Assembly: GCA_016748015.1 (NCBI GenBank)
Contig: JAAOMT010000258.1
Location: 773,558 to 837,557, forward strand
Direction: 5' to 3'
DNA length: 64,000 nt
From: Geosiphon pyriformis
Lineage: Eukaryota > Glomeromycota > Glomeromycetes > Archaeosporales > Geosiphonaceae
Shown here: positions 35,201 to 48,404 of the stretch, piece by piece
Layout: the number at the start of each line of letters is the position of its first letter
How positions within the stretch are numbered: the stretch's first letter is position 1
The notes under the pieces: generated by a model
The model's input: only the letters and a program-made list of their open reading frames with translations
Database searches by the model: none
Told to the model about the DNA's origin: nothing
Translations under genes and position numbers: made by a program

Positions 35201-37941
35201 AAATTGAGTTAAAATGAAACGCTTTACATACAAGAAAGATCAAATTCTAGGGACTCTATCATTTCAATCTATTAATTGTAACAGGAATTAAAATTTTACT
35301 TTTTACAGACATTGATATTAGCAAATGTATTATAAATTGATAAATTACAAAATTTTAAATTTTCAAACCAACGCTTTTTACAAATATAATTTTGAACTTT
35401 TCTTTTCTTTACATTTTGAACTTTTCTTTACATTTTGAAAATATTTTAAGGCATGAAGAAAACTATCAAGTCCTATGTTACAAGGCAAATAGCATGGTCG
35501 GATACTATGCTTCAACTCTTTGTGGACACTTGTCAGTTTTTTGATAGTAACAAGAAACAGTGAAGCTAGGAAGTGGAGCTCTAAGAACTTGAAAAGAACA
35601 TACATCAAAACTTTTTATAAAACAATTTCATTAGATACCCTAAAACTTCTGTTTTTGACTTACTATAGCAGTGTTGAAGTTTGTGAGATTTCAAAAAAGC
35701 AACTCCTTCATACAATTTTTTACAATAGTTTCAGTGGAGAGCCTTGAATAAAAACAAAAATTTTGAAATTTTCAAAAGATTAAGTTTTTTATGACAATAA
35801 AAAATAATATCAAAGAATTCAAATACATTTATTTTATTTTATTATGCTTTACAAATAAGCCATAAAAAAAATAATCTTTATAAAAAAATTTTATTGATTT
35901 TTTACTTTTATATTCAAAAAACATTATAATTTTTTTAAATGCTCATTTTTTAAGACATAATAACTATTCCACATAGAAGTTAATTTTAAAAAAAAGCAAA
36001 ATTTAATATTTTAAAATATTTAATAAAAAAAGATTATCAAAGAATTTATATGATGATTTTGTTTATTTTGCTTTACAAAAAAGCCAAGAGAAATTTAATT
36101 CAAGAGTATTAAGTTTAATTAACAAAAAAATTTGTAATCATACAAAGCATAAATATTACATATTAACATATTTTTGTTGAAAATTCATTTCTCGAAAGTG
36201 AATTACAAGAAAAATTTCATATATTTCAAGTTATAGTTTGCAAAAGGACACTATAAGAGATACAAGAATATTTTAAAATGGGATAAAAACCTTCAATATA
36301 TCTATAATCAATGAAAAAGTTTAAAAATTTGATTAAAAATCTATTTTTAAAATATGATGTTTTATTACAAAATGCAAAATAAATTTTGAATTTTTAAGAT
36401 GACTATTTTGGTAAAAGTAAAAAATAAGTTTTGCAAAACCAGGATAGCTAATACACAATCATTTCAATAAAACAATACAGATTATAAAAATATTAATTTA
36501 ACATAAAATTACAAAATTGGTACTTTTGGTATGTTTTAAACTTTTTATTAAATTTAAGACTTAAAATTTCAAAATAATTAAGAAAATCAATATATCAAGC
36601 ATAAAATATTTTAAAAAAATAAATCAATTATTTTGTTTTTATCTTTATAATAAAGAAGAAAAAGAAGGGAGCTAATGGTGGCAGCAAAAATTGTAGGAGC
36701 CTTCCGAACCTCTTACAAAAGAGAAATTGAGGAAAAATGATCATAGTAAGGAAACTGCTTACTCAAACTTTATTGATTTCAACTCCTTAGGTTCAGAGTG
36801 TGATCATAATGATCAGAAAAACAATTTTTGAAATCATTTCTCAAAGCTTTATATAAAAATATTTATTCAAATTAATAAAAAGATTTTACTTACTTTCAAG
36901 ATCTGTTTTATAATTTTTATGCAATTATTAATTTTAACATCAAAAATATTTTGTTACCTTTCATAAACTGTTAATTTATAACCTAAAATTATTATCACAA
37001 ATAATTCAATCAAAAAACATGAATAAAACTTTCGAAAATAAAAATTTTCAAAAGTTATCAATAAAAAAAAATATATTTCTTTGAATTATTTTTAATAAAT
37101 ATTATAATGTTTTATTAGTAAAATTTATGATTAATATTTTAAGCAAAAAACATTTTCTTATTCATGTGTTATAATTAAAAGTTTTAAATTTAACAATCTT
37201 TTGGAAATTGCGAAAGTCAATTTTATGTAAAATCGTTGTTTTATCGATTATTTAATAAAAATTATTATAACTATATTAATAATAAAAATAATATGTAAAA
37301 TAAAGTAATTAAAATTTATTAATATTTAATGATTACGTTTAAGTTACTATGAAAATTAGCTTTTTATCGAAACAAATTTTTTTTATTAATTTATTTGCCC
37401 AATATTTGAAATTGCCATAAAATTTTTTTGGCCAGAAGATTTCTATAGAAAAATTTTAGCTGTGGTTAATTCATGCAGCCATTTTCATTTTTAATCATCT
37501 AATGATAAAGACAAGAACTGGCATAAAAAATAAATATTTGAATAATTTTAAAATGATTCTGAAAATGTCCAAAGTAGTAGAGAAGTAGAAAAGCTCTGAA
37601 ATAAAAATGCTTTTATTTCTAAATCAACACACTTTCGATTTAGAATTATTTATATAAAACACCAATTTGAATCAGCTTGATATTATTTTTACGCTGGAGG
37701 CCAGAATGATTATTGAGATTTCATTAGCTTAATAGATTCAAATATTCTTTTATTCAGATTTTTAGCCTATATATCTCTTTAAATCTAATCGATTATTTTT
37801 CAAGGCGAAAGACTAATCATTTTTATTTGTATCTATTTCTGCGTGTCTAAGGAGTTAAACATTAGAAAAAAAATTTCCTAACGCGTCAATTTCTCATTTA
37901 AAATAGTTTTATTCAAGCCATATGTTCAAATACCCAATTAT
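29253..37941. other. Large A+T-rich gene-free region (~8.7 kb)
   Basis: Almost entirely A+T runs with frequent poly-A and poly-T; the short open frames are what such composition gives by chance. Slightly more complex patches lie at about 29250-29480, 30440-30700, 35450-35740 and 36655-36830. None has a family I recognise. Confidence 0.55.
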
Positions 37942-38382
37942 TTACCATCCACGATTGGCCTCATAAATCGTAAAGACGTCAGATGTCCCATATATAGTAT
38001 TATCACCATCAAGAACAACTAAGGCATAAAACTTGCCAGTCAACGGATACTTATCAGTGATTTGGAATCCTTGCCAGGTATTTCCATAAGGTTTATCACC
38101 AAGTTGTTCAATCAACTTATCAGGAGCTCCAGTAACGACCTGATAGATTGCGATATGTACTGTACGTGACCATTGATTGGGGAATTCTACGTTAGGGTTC
38201 CAGCTCACGTCTTGATACGACCATCTAGCGAGTGGTCCAGGTTGTGGAGATGTTACTTTGATTGTACCACTTTTTGCAGCAGGATTATCGAGGGTAATGA
38301 TATCCTCGTCTTTCGGCAGTGGAGCGGCCCATACGAATCCGATAGCGACGATGAGAAGAATAGTAAGGAATTGGGATTTCAT
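37942..38382 (-). CDS. Small secreted Kre9/Knh1-like protein 1 (146 aa)
   Basis: Single exon. The signal peptide is MKSQFLTILLIVAIGFVWAA, probably cleaved before PLPKDED. The mature part has the fungal Kre9/KNH1-like N-terminal Ig-like pattern: IKVTSPQPGPLARWSYQDVS, W, IAIYQV, YGNTWQGFQITDKYPLTGKF-YALVVL, and GTSDVFTIYE. Proteins of this group are secreted or wall-associated and linked to beta-1,6-glucan or wall organisation, often GPI-anchored. Here no Ser/Thr-rich region or hydrophobic anchor follows, so it should be soluble in wall or apoplast. No cysteines. First of three same-strand paralogues (with 40908-41345 and 45015-45446). Confidence 0.8.
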   Translation of the reverse strand: MKSQFLTILLIVAIGFVWAAPLPKDEDIITLDNPAAKSGTIKVTSPQPGPLARWSYQDVSWNPNVEFPNQWSRTVHIAIYQVVTGAPDKLIEQLGDKPYGNTWQGFQITDKYPLTGKFYALVVLDGDNTIYGTSDVFTIYEANRGW

Positions 38383-40907
38383 TATCGATGATTTAATCTA
38401 TTTGTGATTTGATTTTTTCGTAGGAATACTTTTTTCAAATGACTTTTTTAAGAGTGAAAACCCATCCAAAAATCCAAATTCTTGTCTTTTTTGTAGTTTT
38501 TTTTGTCATATTTTGGAAATAACAAAAGATTCAACCTCCCTAGCATTTAATCATGTGCCGATTGTGGATTTATCCCTTTTTCAAATATGTCCAACCCAGA
38601 TTATCTTATTTTGGTTAAAAAAGAAGGGGTGTCCATTTCTAATTTACATCCTGCATGCGATCTATTATAATTTGTAATTTTAGCATAGCCCCACTATTAT
38701 CGCAAATCAATAGACGAGTCAATTTTATTGTTACATTTCCATTTCCATTTCAAGGATATTTGGATATCAACAAAAAAGTGTAAAATGTATATAACTGGAA
38801 ATAGGAAAAGGAGTAAAGCATCGCCTCGTAAAGTTGGGACAAGGGTAGAAGTGTTTTGTGTTTGGGAAAACTTTGATTTAGTGCAGGCATCATCATGATC
38901 AACCTTGATTTCATTAAATTTTTTTAAAAATATGGGACAATACTAATTACTAACCATTCTTTTAAAAATAGACACAAATAGAAATAAAAAAATGAATATT
39001 TGAGAATAACTGATGAATTTATTTGAAATTTTTCTGTGAATTTTACTTCAAAGACAATTTTCTAAAGTTAATGAAAACTTCTCTAAACAAATTAAACAAC
39101 CATTCTCAAATACTTTTGTTTTGATTCATTTTAAATTATATTGGTTATTAAAATAAACTCAAAACATAAATGGCAAATTATATTAAAGTTTTTTTATGAT
39201 TCTTGGTTTCACTGAATTATACTTAATTTTATTAAATCAGAATTTTTTTAAAATGAATATGACGTTAGTAAAATCCCAAAAATATTAATATAATACATTT
39301 CAGAATTTTGATGTTTAAAATTTTGTGGTTTAAAACTTTTTAATTAAAAAATAAATTGCATTATTATTTATTATTTATAAAAATTCAAAAAAGTTTATTA
39401 ATTTAATCACAATTTATCAGGTAACAAGTAAAAAATGTTTATATTTTTAAAATATTAAGCAAATTAAGCTTTAATATTTAATCTTAATGAAAAATTTGAT
39501 CATTATTAAATTTTTGTTAAAAGAAATAATAAAGTCAATGTTGCAAATAAAAAAAGTACTGTTTCATAACATTCAAGTAATTTTGTTCATTTTAAAAAGT
39601 TCTGAACAACTTTTTTTATTAAAACCAATAAAATTATCTTTGATATATTTTTAAAAATTAAATTTTATCCAAAATTCATATTTTTCCAAAACGTACAAAA
39701 AATATTAAATTATAATAATAAAAACCAACTTTGAAAAAATCATCAAAAACAAGTTTAATTATAGATGAAAAAACTTTATTCGGTATACTTGTATGGTTAA
39801 ACTTTTATTTTTAATTGTAAATTTTCTTACAACACATGTATTTTTTATAAAAAAAACCACAACCACCATAAATAACTAAATTTTTTGGACCCTCTTAAAA
39901 CAAAGTTAAAATCCTTGAGCAGACATTTCAAAAAATCCATTGATGTTGAATTTGGATTATAATGAAAAATACAAATTAAAACTTTTAAAATTTTGCACAA
40001 ATTATTTTTTTAAAATGAAACACAAATAATAATACCGATACGATTAACCAAAGAATGATATTTTCAAGTTTTTTCTTTTCCTTTTCTTTTTGATATTTTA
40101 CACAAAATTGACCAGAAAAGTGTATACTATTTTTCTTATAATTTTTTTTGTTTCAACTAATTAATATTTAAAATCTCATTATATCATTTAATAAATTCAA
40201 AAACTTTGTAAATTCATATAGTTTTTACTTTTGAATAAGAGTAAAATCAAAATTTTAATCTTTTGCAAAAATCAAATTTTCGATTGAAATACAATTAATC
40301 TTCATCCAAAGTTCTTATATTTCAAGTTGTGTGAATAACTTTCCAAATTATAGATCTTTTTGTATCACATTAAAATTAAAGAATTTCTTTAATAATACAT
40401 TTCTGTTAAAATCAATTGCACACACAAATATAAAATACATTGATGATTTTAAAAATATAATCCTGCTTGATTCATCAAATATAATATAATTATTTCATAT
40501 TTTTGATAAAATGGAATATATTTATGAATTCAAAATTCAAAAACTTCCAATTATGCAGATAAAGAGCTTTCACAATTTAATTTTGTATATCTCACCAATA
40601 TTTTTCCCGCTTATTGGATGATGAATTAAAAATATTAACAATTTATTATAAAGGATTCTTCCCATTATAATAAACTAATGGTTTTGAAAAAAATTATAAT
40701 ATTTATTTAGATTTCTGTAACAATATTAAATATCAAAAATCTTTAAAATCTGTAGACTGTTTTAAAGTTGTTAAACTTTAAAATAAATGCAAAATAATTT
40801 CATAGAGGATTTGCTTCCAACACAAGCTAAATCAATTCTTTGCAAATATCTAAAATTAATTAGATTAATCTCATTTGCACAATTTACACAACTCACATAT
40901 CAAAGTG
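38383..40907. other. A+T-rich intergenic region between secreted-protein genes 1 and 2
   Basis: Contains the upstream region of gene 1 (near 38383-38830, less A+T-biased) and the downstream region of gene 2. No other feature supported. Confidence 0.5.
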
Positions 40908-41345
40908 TTAAGGTCTACTTTCATAGATGGTGAAGAAGCTGGATGTACCCCATTTAGTATCATCACTTTCAAGGACAATCATAGCGTAGAATTTTCCGTT
41001 GACTGGGTACCTATTGGTGATTTGGAAAGCTTGGTAAGGACTTCCGTACGGTTTATCGGGAAATCTTTCGATTAGCTTATCAGGAGCTCCAATGACAACC
41101 TGAAAGATTTCAACGGCAACTTTTTGTTGCGATTTATTTGGAAGAGGGTAATTATCGTCCCAGGTAATGGCTTGATATGACCATCTTGCCCATGGTCCTT
41201 TTCCTGGAGACTTTACTTTAAACAAACCACTAGCTGCAGGTGGATGATCGAGAGTTACAGTAAATTGGCTAGAGCTAGGAAGTGGGCTTGCGCTGACGAG
41301 AGCGGCAATGATAAGCAGGAGTTCGAGGAAAATTATTGATTTCAT
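40908..41345 (-). CDS. Small secreted Kre9/Knh1-like protein 2 (145 aa)
   Basis: Single exon. The signal peptide is MKSIIFLELLLIIAALVSAS, then PLPSSSQF. The mature domain resembles paralogue 1: LFKVKSPGKGPWARWSYQAI, W, VEIFQVVIGAPDKLIE, DKPYGSPYQAFQITNRYPVN, YAMIVL, GTSSFFTIYE. One N-glycosylation sequon (NKS) is present; no cysteines and no GPI tail. It is closest to paralogue 1 in the shared APDKLIE and DKPYG blocks. Predicted secreted soluble wall-associated protein; a role at the plant interface is only a possibility. Confidence 0.8.
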   Translation of the reverse strand: MKSIIFLELLLIIAALVSASPLPSSSQFTVTLDHPPAASGLFKVKSPGKGPWARWSYQAITWDDNYPLPNKSQQKVAVEIFQVVIGAPDKLIERFPDKPYGSPYQAFQITNRYPVNGKFYAMIVLESDDTKWGTSSFFTIYESRP

Positions 41346-44300
41346 TCTTTGTTTTTGTGAATTTTATCAAAGAAGAGAAAATTTTTTGACTTCTTGATAG
41401 AATGAGGGAAGAAATTCAAGGGAAAAAGCTTTTATTTTATAAGGGTAGACAATCTCATTAAATTATTTAAGTGTGTGTTCTGTTTTAATGAACAAAATAA
41501 TCGCACAAAAATCTCATTTGATGTTTGGCTGGTTTTTTTTGTATTGCACTCAAGCAAAACCATCAATGGGGTCTTTTCAATGGCAAATTTAAATTATCAA
41601 TTTCCCTGATCACTCTGCATTTTACTTTGTGAGAGCAGTCAATAATTTGAATCATAATATCTATCTACAGTATTTGCCGTTATTTTGATTTGCAAGAACC
41701 TTACCTTCAATAAAATTCAAAGTGTACAAATCAACAGCCAAAAATGGAAACCACCTTTTTTTCCCAGTTCAATCCTTTGAGAATCGTTGAATTTGCCAAC
41801 TTTTAAAAATCTATTATTAAATGAGGATTAAAATTGTTAACCTCCGAAAACAGGAATTTTTTAGGTAAATGGTATCAACATTAAATGATTATTTAAAACT
41901 CAATTCGAATTGCCTTCTATGGGATTATAAAGAGGTTTTTTTGAATTTTAACTTAAAGTTAATTTTTTGCTGGCGTGACTATCGAACCTTATTGTTCTAA
42001 TTATGCTTTCTTTCCCTATCACCAAAAAGTCCACCATGCAACTGGCATAGTTGTTTGATTATCAATCTAAATTGATTTGAATTATTTTATTTTCAGGGAT
42101 TGGTTATAATATTATTTGTATGCCTAACTTTAATTTCTTAACATGATCTAAGGGATTTTTGAAGCTACATTATTAGACTTGAAACCGTAAACAGTTCAAT
42201 TAGAAATTTCTATAAATAGACATGATTATATAAAAGGTAAAACAAAGACATGTTTACTCTTATTTTCATTTGTTGTGCACGAATTGTGAAATTGTAGTAC
42301 TATGCAGCCTCATTTGTGCCAAGATAAAATTAAGATGACCCAAAAAAATTTTATTCTATTGTTCAAAGCAATGGGTGATTCGATGATAATTTTTGTTCGG
42401 ATATCTTTTTAAAAAATAAACTATTTTAAATTTGTGGATAAATCACATTTATGAACTTTGATTTTTTAGGAAAAGTAAAAATTCCTAAAGGTACTTTGAA
42501 AGAAAATACTTGACAATAAATGGGAAAAATGTGGCATACAAAAATTTATGGCAATTGAATGTTATATGAGACCAAGATCAAAAAATTACGAGCAATGAAA
42601 CTAGAAAAATAAAATGGATGTTCTTAATTGTGAAAAAATTTATTCGCAAATATTTGAAATATGGAAACCGAAATGAAATTTTTATATAAAAAATTAAATT
42701 AAATCATCAGAATTTTCAATATTGTGTTGTAATTAAAATACTTCTATCATAATTCGAGGCGAAAGTCTCTAAATTCATAAAAGTATAAAAATAATCTAAT
42801 GAAATCTCGGGAGAAAAATATTAAACTTCAAGTCAAAACTTTGATGTGTAATAAAATATTTTTCAAGCCAATAATTTTTTAAAAAAATGAAATGATTTAA
42901 TGGAGGTTTTATTATAAAATTATATAGTGTTGAAAGTAAAGTATGTTTTATTCAAAGTGATTTTTCAATTGTTTTCATTAAAGGTGAGGATTTAAAAATA
43001 ATTTTGCTGCTTTTGAAGGCTCAAATTGCAACAGAGCAGATAAACGCTAACTTCTCAAAATTAGCTTTAAATTATCTACAAATAAAGTGGAACCTTTTAA
43101 AGAAATATTAAATTTTTTCATTTAATGGTTTCAAGAAATTTAAATAACACCTCTGAAATCCAAAGCTTAAAGGAGTTAATCCAATTCAAAAATTAAAAGT
43201 TTATAAAGTTTTTTATAAGATTTTTTTTTTGTATTTTTTATTTCAAAGTATGTTGGAACATTTCAAGAATATAAATGATTTTTTCTCATGCTCATATTTA
43301 TTTTTTAATTCTACTTTCTTATCTATAGTTTCCAAGATGAACACTCTATTTGATAATAGTGAATAATAATTTTAAAAACTTAGTTTTGTCAAAATTTAGT
43401 CAATTTTAAACAAATTTAACAAAAAATAATATTCAAGTTTTTAGAAGATAATTTCAATTTTGTGAAATTTTAAATTTAGTTAGATTTTTTGTAAAAAAGC
43501 ATTCAAATATAAAAAAGTAGGGAGTTATGTGGTTTTTGTTAGGATGTCATTCTTGTTGAAATTTTATAGTTTAAAATTTTGGAAAGTAAATGAGATAAAT
43601 TTTTGGAGTAAATAAAAAATGGGTGTAACATTATTTTTTAAATGATTAAATAAAATTTTTTTTAAATGATAATAAAAAATATTGGACAAATAATTTTGAT
43701 TACTTAAAGTGTGTTTTCATTTAAACACATGAATCTTGACTTAAAATTTTCAATTTCATTAACCATTTTTGCAATTTTGTGTGAACAAAAAACCAGAATT
43801 TTTTGCATATTTATTATTAGTAGCTTTAAGAGCCTATGTTTTTTTGACACATTTCCTACAGATACCCGTAAATTTCAATTGATGAAAAAATATCATACCA
43901 TAATTTTAATGAATCAACTATCTTTCATTACATATTTTACCAAATGAAATGGAAAAGAATGATAATTCTTGAAAAATAAAAATAAAAATTTTATTGGATG
44001 GTTAGACGAACACTTTCAGTGTTAGAAATATTTTATTCTCAAACAATTTTCAGGACGAGAGTTATCAAAAAATTTGGGTCATAATAAAATTTTTCTAAAG
44101 ATTAAATATGATAAATATGGGAGATATTTAAATATCTTGGATCAAATATTCAATTATCAGAATGATAAAAAATCTCAATCCAAAGAAAATATATATTAAT
44201 TTTATAATATAATGTGAACAAATTATTTTAAACAGAATTCGAGTATCATAGGATTTCATTGAACGATTTTTTTAATTGAAGTTGGTTTGTGTCAGTAATT

Positions 44301-45014
44301 TGATATTATACTTAAAAAAAAAACATTTTATCTTCACAGTTTGACTAAATTTTGAGTGAAAATTATTTCAAATCAAGCTTAAAACCATATTGGTCAAGAT
44401 AAAATAACATTTGTTATTTTTTAAGAAGCTTTCTTCTCATCAATTTGGTAAATTCAAGAAATAGCTGGTAAATTTTTGTGAAAATATGAATTGGGATTTG
44501 AATAACTTATAAAAGAGATTGTTATTTATCATGCTAAATAAATTCTTGAGACCATAGTTATAGCCAATTTTCCTTTTATTCAAAATATATGCTTGTAATT
44601 CTTTTAGCAATGTGATTTGATGGACCATATTTTCCTGAATTCAAAATTTAACTTGAATAGAATGTAGATCGGAAGAAATTTCAGAGTTACAATAAATATT
44701 AAAATAAAAATTTTTAGATGCTTTTCTTCCTCGTTCACATTCATAGGTCTTTCATCCCAGTTTAATGCAGTTTTCATAAATAAGATAAACCCTTAAAACA
44801 ATGACAGAAGAGCCATTCCGAAATCAAATTAATTGCTAACTGAAATCAATTATTTTCAAGATAATGTTGCGAATTTTATTTCAAAATTTACATTGTAATG
44901 CAAAATTCAGGATAAATTGGTTGAATAAATTATACATTCAAAATTTTACAACATTAGTTTAGTATACAATTATCTATCCCTACTTTAAAAAATGAACTCT
45001 ACAAACTATTTTAC
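41346..45014. other. A+T-rich intergenic region between secreted-protein genes 2 and 3
   Basis: No coding frame, RNA or transposon signature recognised. The short frames near 43711-43947 and 44440-44628 have the low-complexity composition of chance ORFs. Confidence 0.5.
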
Positions 45015-45446
45015 TTATGTGAGAGTGGTGAAAAGACCAGATGTACCCCAAATAGACGAATTGCTAGCAAGAGTAACCAAAGCATAGTAAGAACTTCCTT
45101 TGGTAAAGTTGGTTGTGATTGTGAATCCTTGCCAAGTATTTCCATAAGGTTTATCACCAAGTTGTATTATCAATTTGTCAAGTCCATTAGTGGTGACATT
45201 TTTCTCAAAGATAGCGATTTTAACCGTTTGCTCGTATTTCTTTGGTACGTCCACATTCGCATCCCAGCTGACTGCTTGTTGCGATCCTTTAGCCCATGGC
45301 CCTTTTCCGGGAGCTGTAACCTTGATGAGACCACCAGGTGTTGGTGGATTTTTCCCACCAGGTGGGGTTGATTGAGGCACAGGAACTGCCAGAATCAAAG
45401 TAACAGCGATCGTGAGGAAAAGTGCAATAAAAGTTGAAGGTCTCAT
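45015..45446 (-). CDS. Small secreted Kre9/Knh1-like protein 3 (143 aa)
   Basis: Single exon. The signal peptide is MRPSTFIALFLTIAVTLILA, then VPVPQS. A Pro/Gly-rich spacer (TPPGGKNPPTPGG) precedes the Ig-like domain: LIKVTAPGKGPWAKGSQQAV, SWDANVDVPKKYEQTVKIAI, DKPYGNTWQGFTITTNFTKG, YALVTL, GTSGLFTTL. Three N-glycosylation sequons (NVT, NFT, NSS) are present, more than in paralogues 1 and 2. No cysteines, no GPI tail. It is the most divergent of the three and keeps the usual W-x-x-G-S at the domain start where the others have WSY. Confidence 0.8.
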   Translation of the reverse strand: MRPSTFIALFLTIAVTLILAVPVPQSTPPGGKNPPTPGGLIKVTAPGKGPWAKGSQQAVSWDANVDVPKKYEQTVKIAIFEKNVTTNGLDKLIIQLGDKPYGNTWQGFTITTNFTKGSSYYALVTLASNSSIWGTSGLFTTLT

Positions 45447-47377
45447 TTTGGAAATTTAAAGTTAGTTTTCGTTAAAAGTTAAGGCTTTCTTTATGGTATC
45501 GTTATAATATTCTTACGAACGTTTTTTTAACGAATTTATTAAATGGGACTTCGGTGAAGTAAAGAATCATCAGTGAGAAAAGACGGCTCTTTTATATGAA
45601 TTTTGAGCGAGATTTTCTCAAAATAAAAATCAGTTTTTACGTTTTCGCAAAATTTCATCATTTCGCCACACATTGAGTGAATGATTTGTGCAACAAAGTT
45701 CAAATGGTGGATCAGGGAGAAAACTTGTTTTCGTAAATTAAAAATTAAAGAAGAATCGATTTACCAATGTTCGTAGGTCAAATAAGCATGATTTTACAAT
45801 TTAAAATTTGATACGAGCAATGAAAATTGTCTACTATAAAAGCCAAATCCACAAAATTTTGAATCTGAGCCATATTCAATTGTTCATTATGGAGGTAAAA
45901 AATTCTATTTTTATCTTTACATTAAGATTTTACAGAGAAACAGGTTGTGATGTACGGGTGTGAGGTTTCATTTTTTTTAAATGACAAGAAAAAAATCATT
46001 CGATATTGCAGATAAAAAAACGGAAACTTCTTAATTAGAATTTTTTGTTGCCATTTACATAATTAGATGTAATTATAAATTCATTCCTGAAAAGGATATA
46101 TCAAAGTACAAATATGTTATTTTCGTTAAGATTCAATTCAGTTCTGGAAAAGGTTTGAAAACAAAACAAAAAATTTATTTTATTTTTATTACTTTAAAAA
46201 AAAAAATTCCAAAATATACAAATTTAAATATAAATATAAATATAATAGAAATTTTAAAAATTGATAATAAATTTTTAAAATAATTAAAAAACAATAAAAG
46301 CTTTTAATTATTAAAATTTTATTATTTTCAATCTTTGATATTAATTCTTGTAAACTCTAAACATAAAATCTTAACAAAAAAAGTTTTTAAATTTAGTTAT
46401 TACTTAACGTATTATAATAATTTTCTATTTTTAATAATTTCGTAGCTAATTTTCTTATCTCTTTTAAGGTTTAGCAATAATTATTTGATAAAAGAAAATT
46501 AAACAAAGAATAGTAGTAATTTTTAATATATATTTCTTTATTTTTACATATTGAGAATTCCCAACGCCATCTACCACGTATCACTTGGATTTTCTCTATT
46601 TGTTTCTTGTATTCTGTTGTACGATTAGGAGTATTTTCACAAATGAGTTGTGGAAAGATGGCCGCGTCATTTTGCTTTTGAAAAGGATTTCTTTATTCTT
46701 GACCATATCGTGGATGCGAGGAACATTGATCTCCGTGTCCAAGTTATAATATTCTTTTAATGGATATTTTAGATTTATTTATCAATATCAAATAAACAAA
46801 AAAAAGCAAAGTTTATGCAATGAAGAAAGTTTAAATATTCTATATATTGGGATCGGAAAACATCTAGTGGTAAAATTGATCTCATCCCTGCATAAATTCT
46901 GTAGCAATTATACTTTCTAAATTCTTTGGTTAGATGGCTAAAAGTAATTTCAAGGACTGTAAGTTATTGCTCAGGAAATGGCACTATACAATCTAAAAAA
47001 ATTTCAAGAAATGTAGGCTAGGTTTAATAAATTTAAAGTCACTATTAAATTTAGAGGAAATAGTTTTCTAGATATAAATTTTTTTTTTTTTTTTTTAGCT
47101 TAAATTAACTTTCCTTGAAAATGAGCGTGATTAATATCAACGAAGGCAACTTCTTGTACATGTTTTTGGCTGAACATTCTTCTCTGATAGTATCTTTACG
47201 CAAATTTTCTCTATATGGAAGGAAATCAGACTTTGTACTGTACACAACATACGTGTATCTTGTTAAATTAGGAAATGAAATAAAGATCCTTTCAGTAAGA
47301 ACGTTTGAAGATTGTTTGGCTAAAGATGTTGCGGTTTGTAGCTTTTTTGGCAATCTAATTCGAATAATTTCGTGATG
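45447..47377. other. Intergenic region with an unrecognised coding relic
   Basis: Upstream of secreted-protein gene 3, mostly A+T-rich. At about 46555-46745 a GC-richer patch is open on the minus strand and reads AAIFPQLICENTPNRTTEYK followed by KQIEKIQVIRGRW. I do not recognise it. A 16-nt poly-T run lies near 47081-47096. A plus-strand frame at 47121-47375 may be chance. Confidence 0.4.
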
Positions 47378-48190
47378 TACAAAAAGTAACGCCCAATTTG
47401 CATGTGTAACGATCTTTAAAAAAATCAAAATCTCATTTTATAACAAATAAACTTTTTACGATTCTCAAACATTATATAAAAAATGACACTCACTCATACA
47501 CAGCAAAACAAAATTGACAAAGGAAAGATTCTGGCGTACAGGAAACCATAAAATGCTTATAAAAAGTGAAACTTACCACGTTTTGGAAAATCCAAATCCT
47601 TAGCAACCATGAAAAAGATCTACTGGTAAGGAAAACGAAATGTCCCAGTCCACGAAATTGTCAAAAATTGAGGTCTTAAATGTAATCTGTCAATTGCTGC
47701 AAATGGAATATACAACTCCGGACTTCACTCACGTATTGCCGCAAAAAAAACTTTATATCTCAGAAACACACGTGTTAGGTAGTGCGAGAAAAATTTAATG
47801 TTAGTGCCTAATTTGAAAAGTGGACTAAAATCCATAATAGTTTAGGGAATTTTTCGTGGGAGGATTGAAGGGACCATTAGTATTTTGTGATAAATGCAAA
47901 TACTTTGCTTGAAATCTTAAAACCATTTCAGAAACCAATTAAGGTTTATACTGCGGCAAAAATCAAAAATGGTTAGCGGAAAGTAAAATTCCATCCATCA
48001 ACTGGCCGTCAAATTCGTCAAATTAGAATATTTGGAAGCTATTGAAGTATAATATGAAGCTTTTCCGAAATTTGTGATCAAACTTAAGGTTGCGCTAAAG
48101 AAAAAATGAGAGAAATTTGACATCTCTGTTCTTGAAGAGGCTATTGCCTGAATGGCAAGGAGGATTGAAGCAGTATTAAAGCCAAATGGA
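47378..48190 (+). mobile_element. Degraded Tc1/mariner relic (same family as 16660-17505)
   Basis: Corresponds along its length to the reverse complement of 16660-17505. Shared landmarks: AAAAAGTAACGCCCAATTTG at the left end, AACTCCGGACTTCACTCACG near 47713, and GAAGGGACCATTAGTATTTT near 47868. It is full of stops, and no right terminus could be assigned. Confidence 0.7.
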
Positions 48191-48404
48191 GGGCTGCCAA
48201 ATTATTAATTGGATATAATATTTATTTGGTGTATAAATTGTTAAAAATAAAATAAGACGGCAAGCGACGAACTGGTCTTTCATCGTGATACCAGTATCTC
48301 TATGCCCTTTTCTTTGATTCTTTTCTGTAAGCGTTAATGCAACTAATGATAAAAATCTAGAGCCAATAATTTTTTTCTTCACTTTTTGCATATTAATTGT
48401 ACAG

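Noticed and set aside
43711-43947. 78-codon frame rich in F/I/S
   Set aside because: Low-complexity composition, no signal peptide pattern or homologous paralogue nearby; treated as chance.
47105-47428. Open frames on both strands next to a Tc1 relic
   Set aside because: No recognisable protein family; the minus frame crosses the transposon boundary, and the plus frame could not be tied to any exon.
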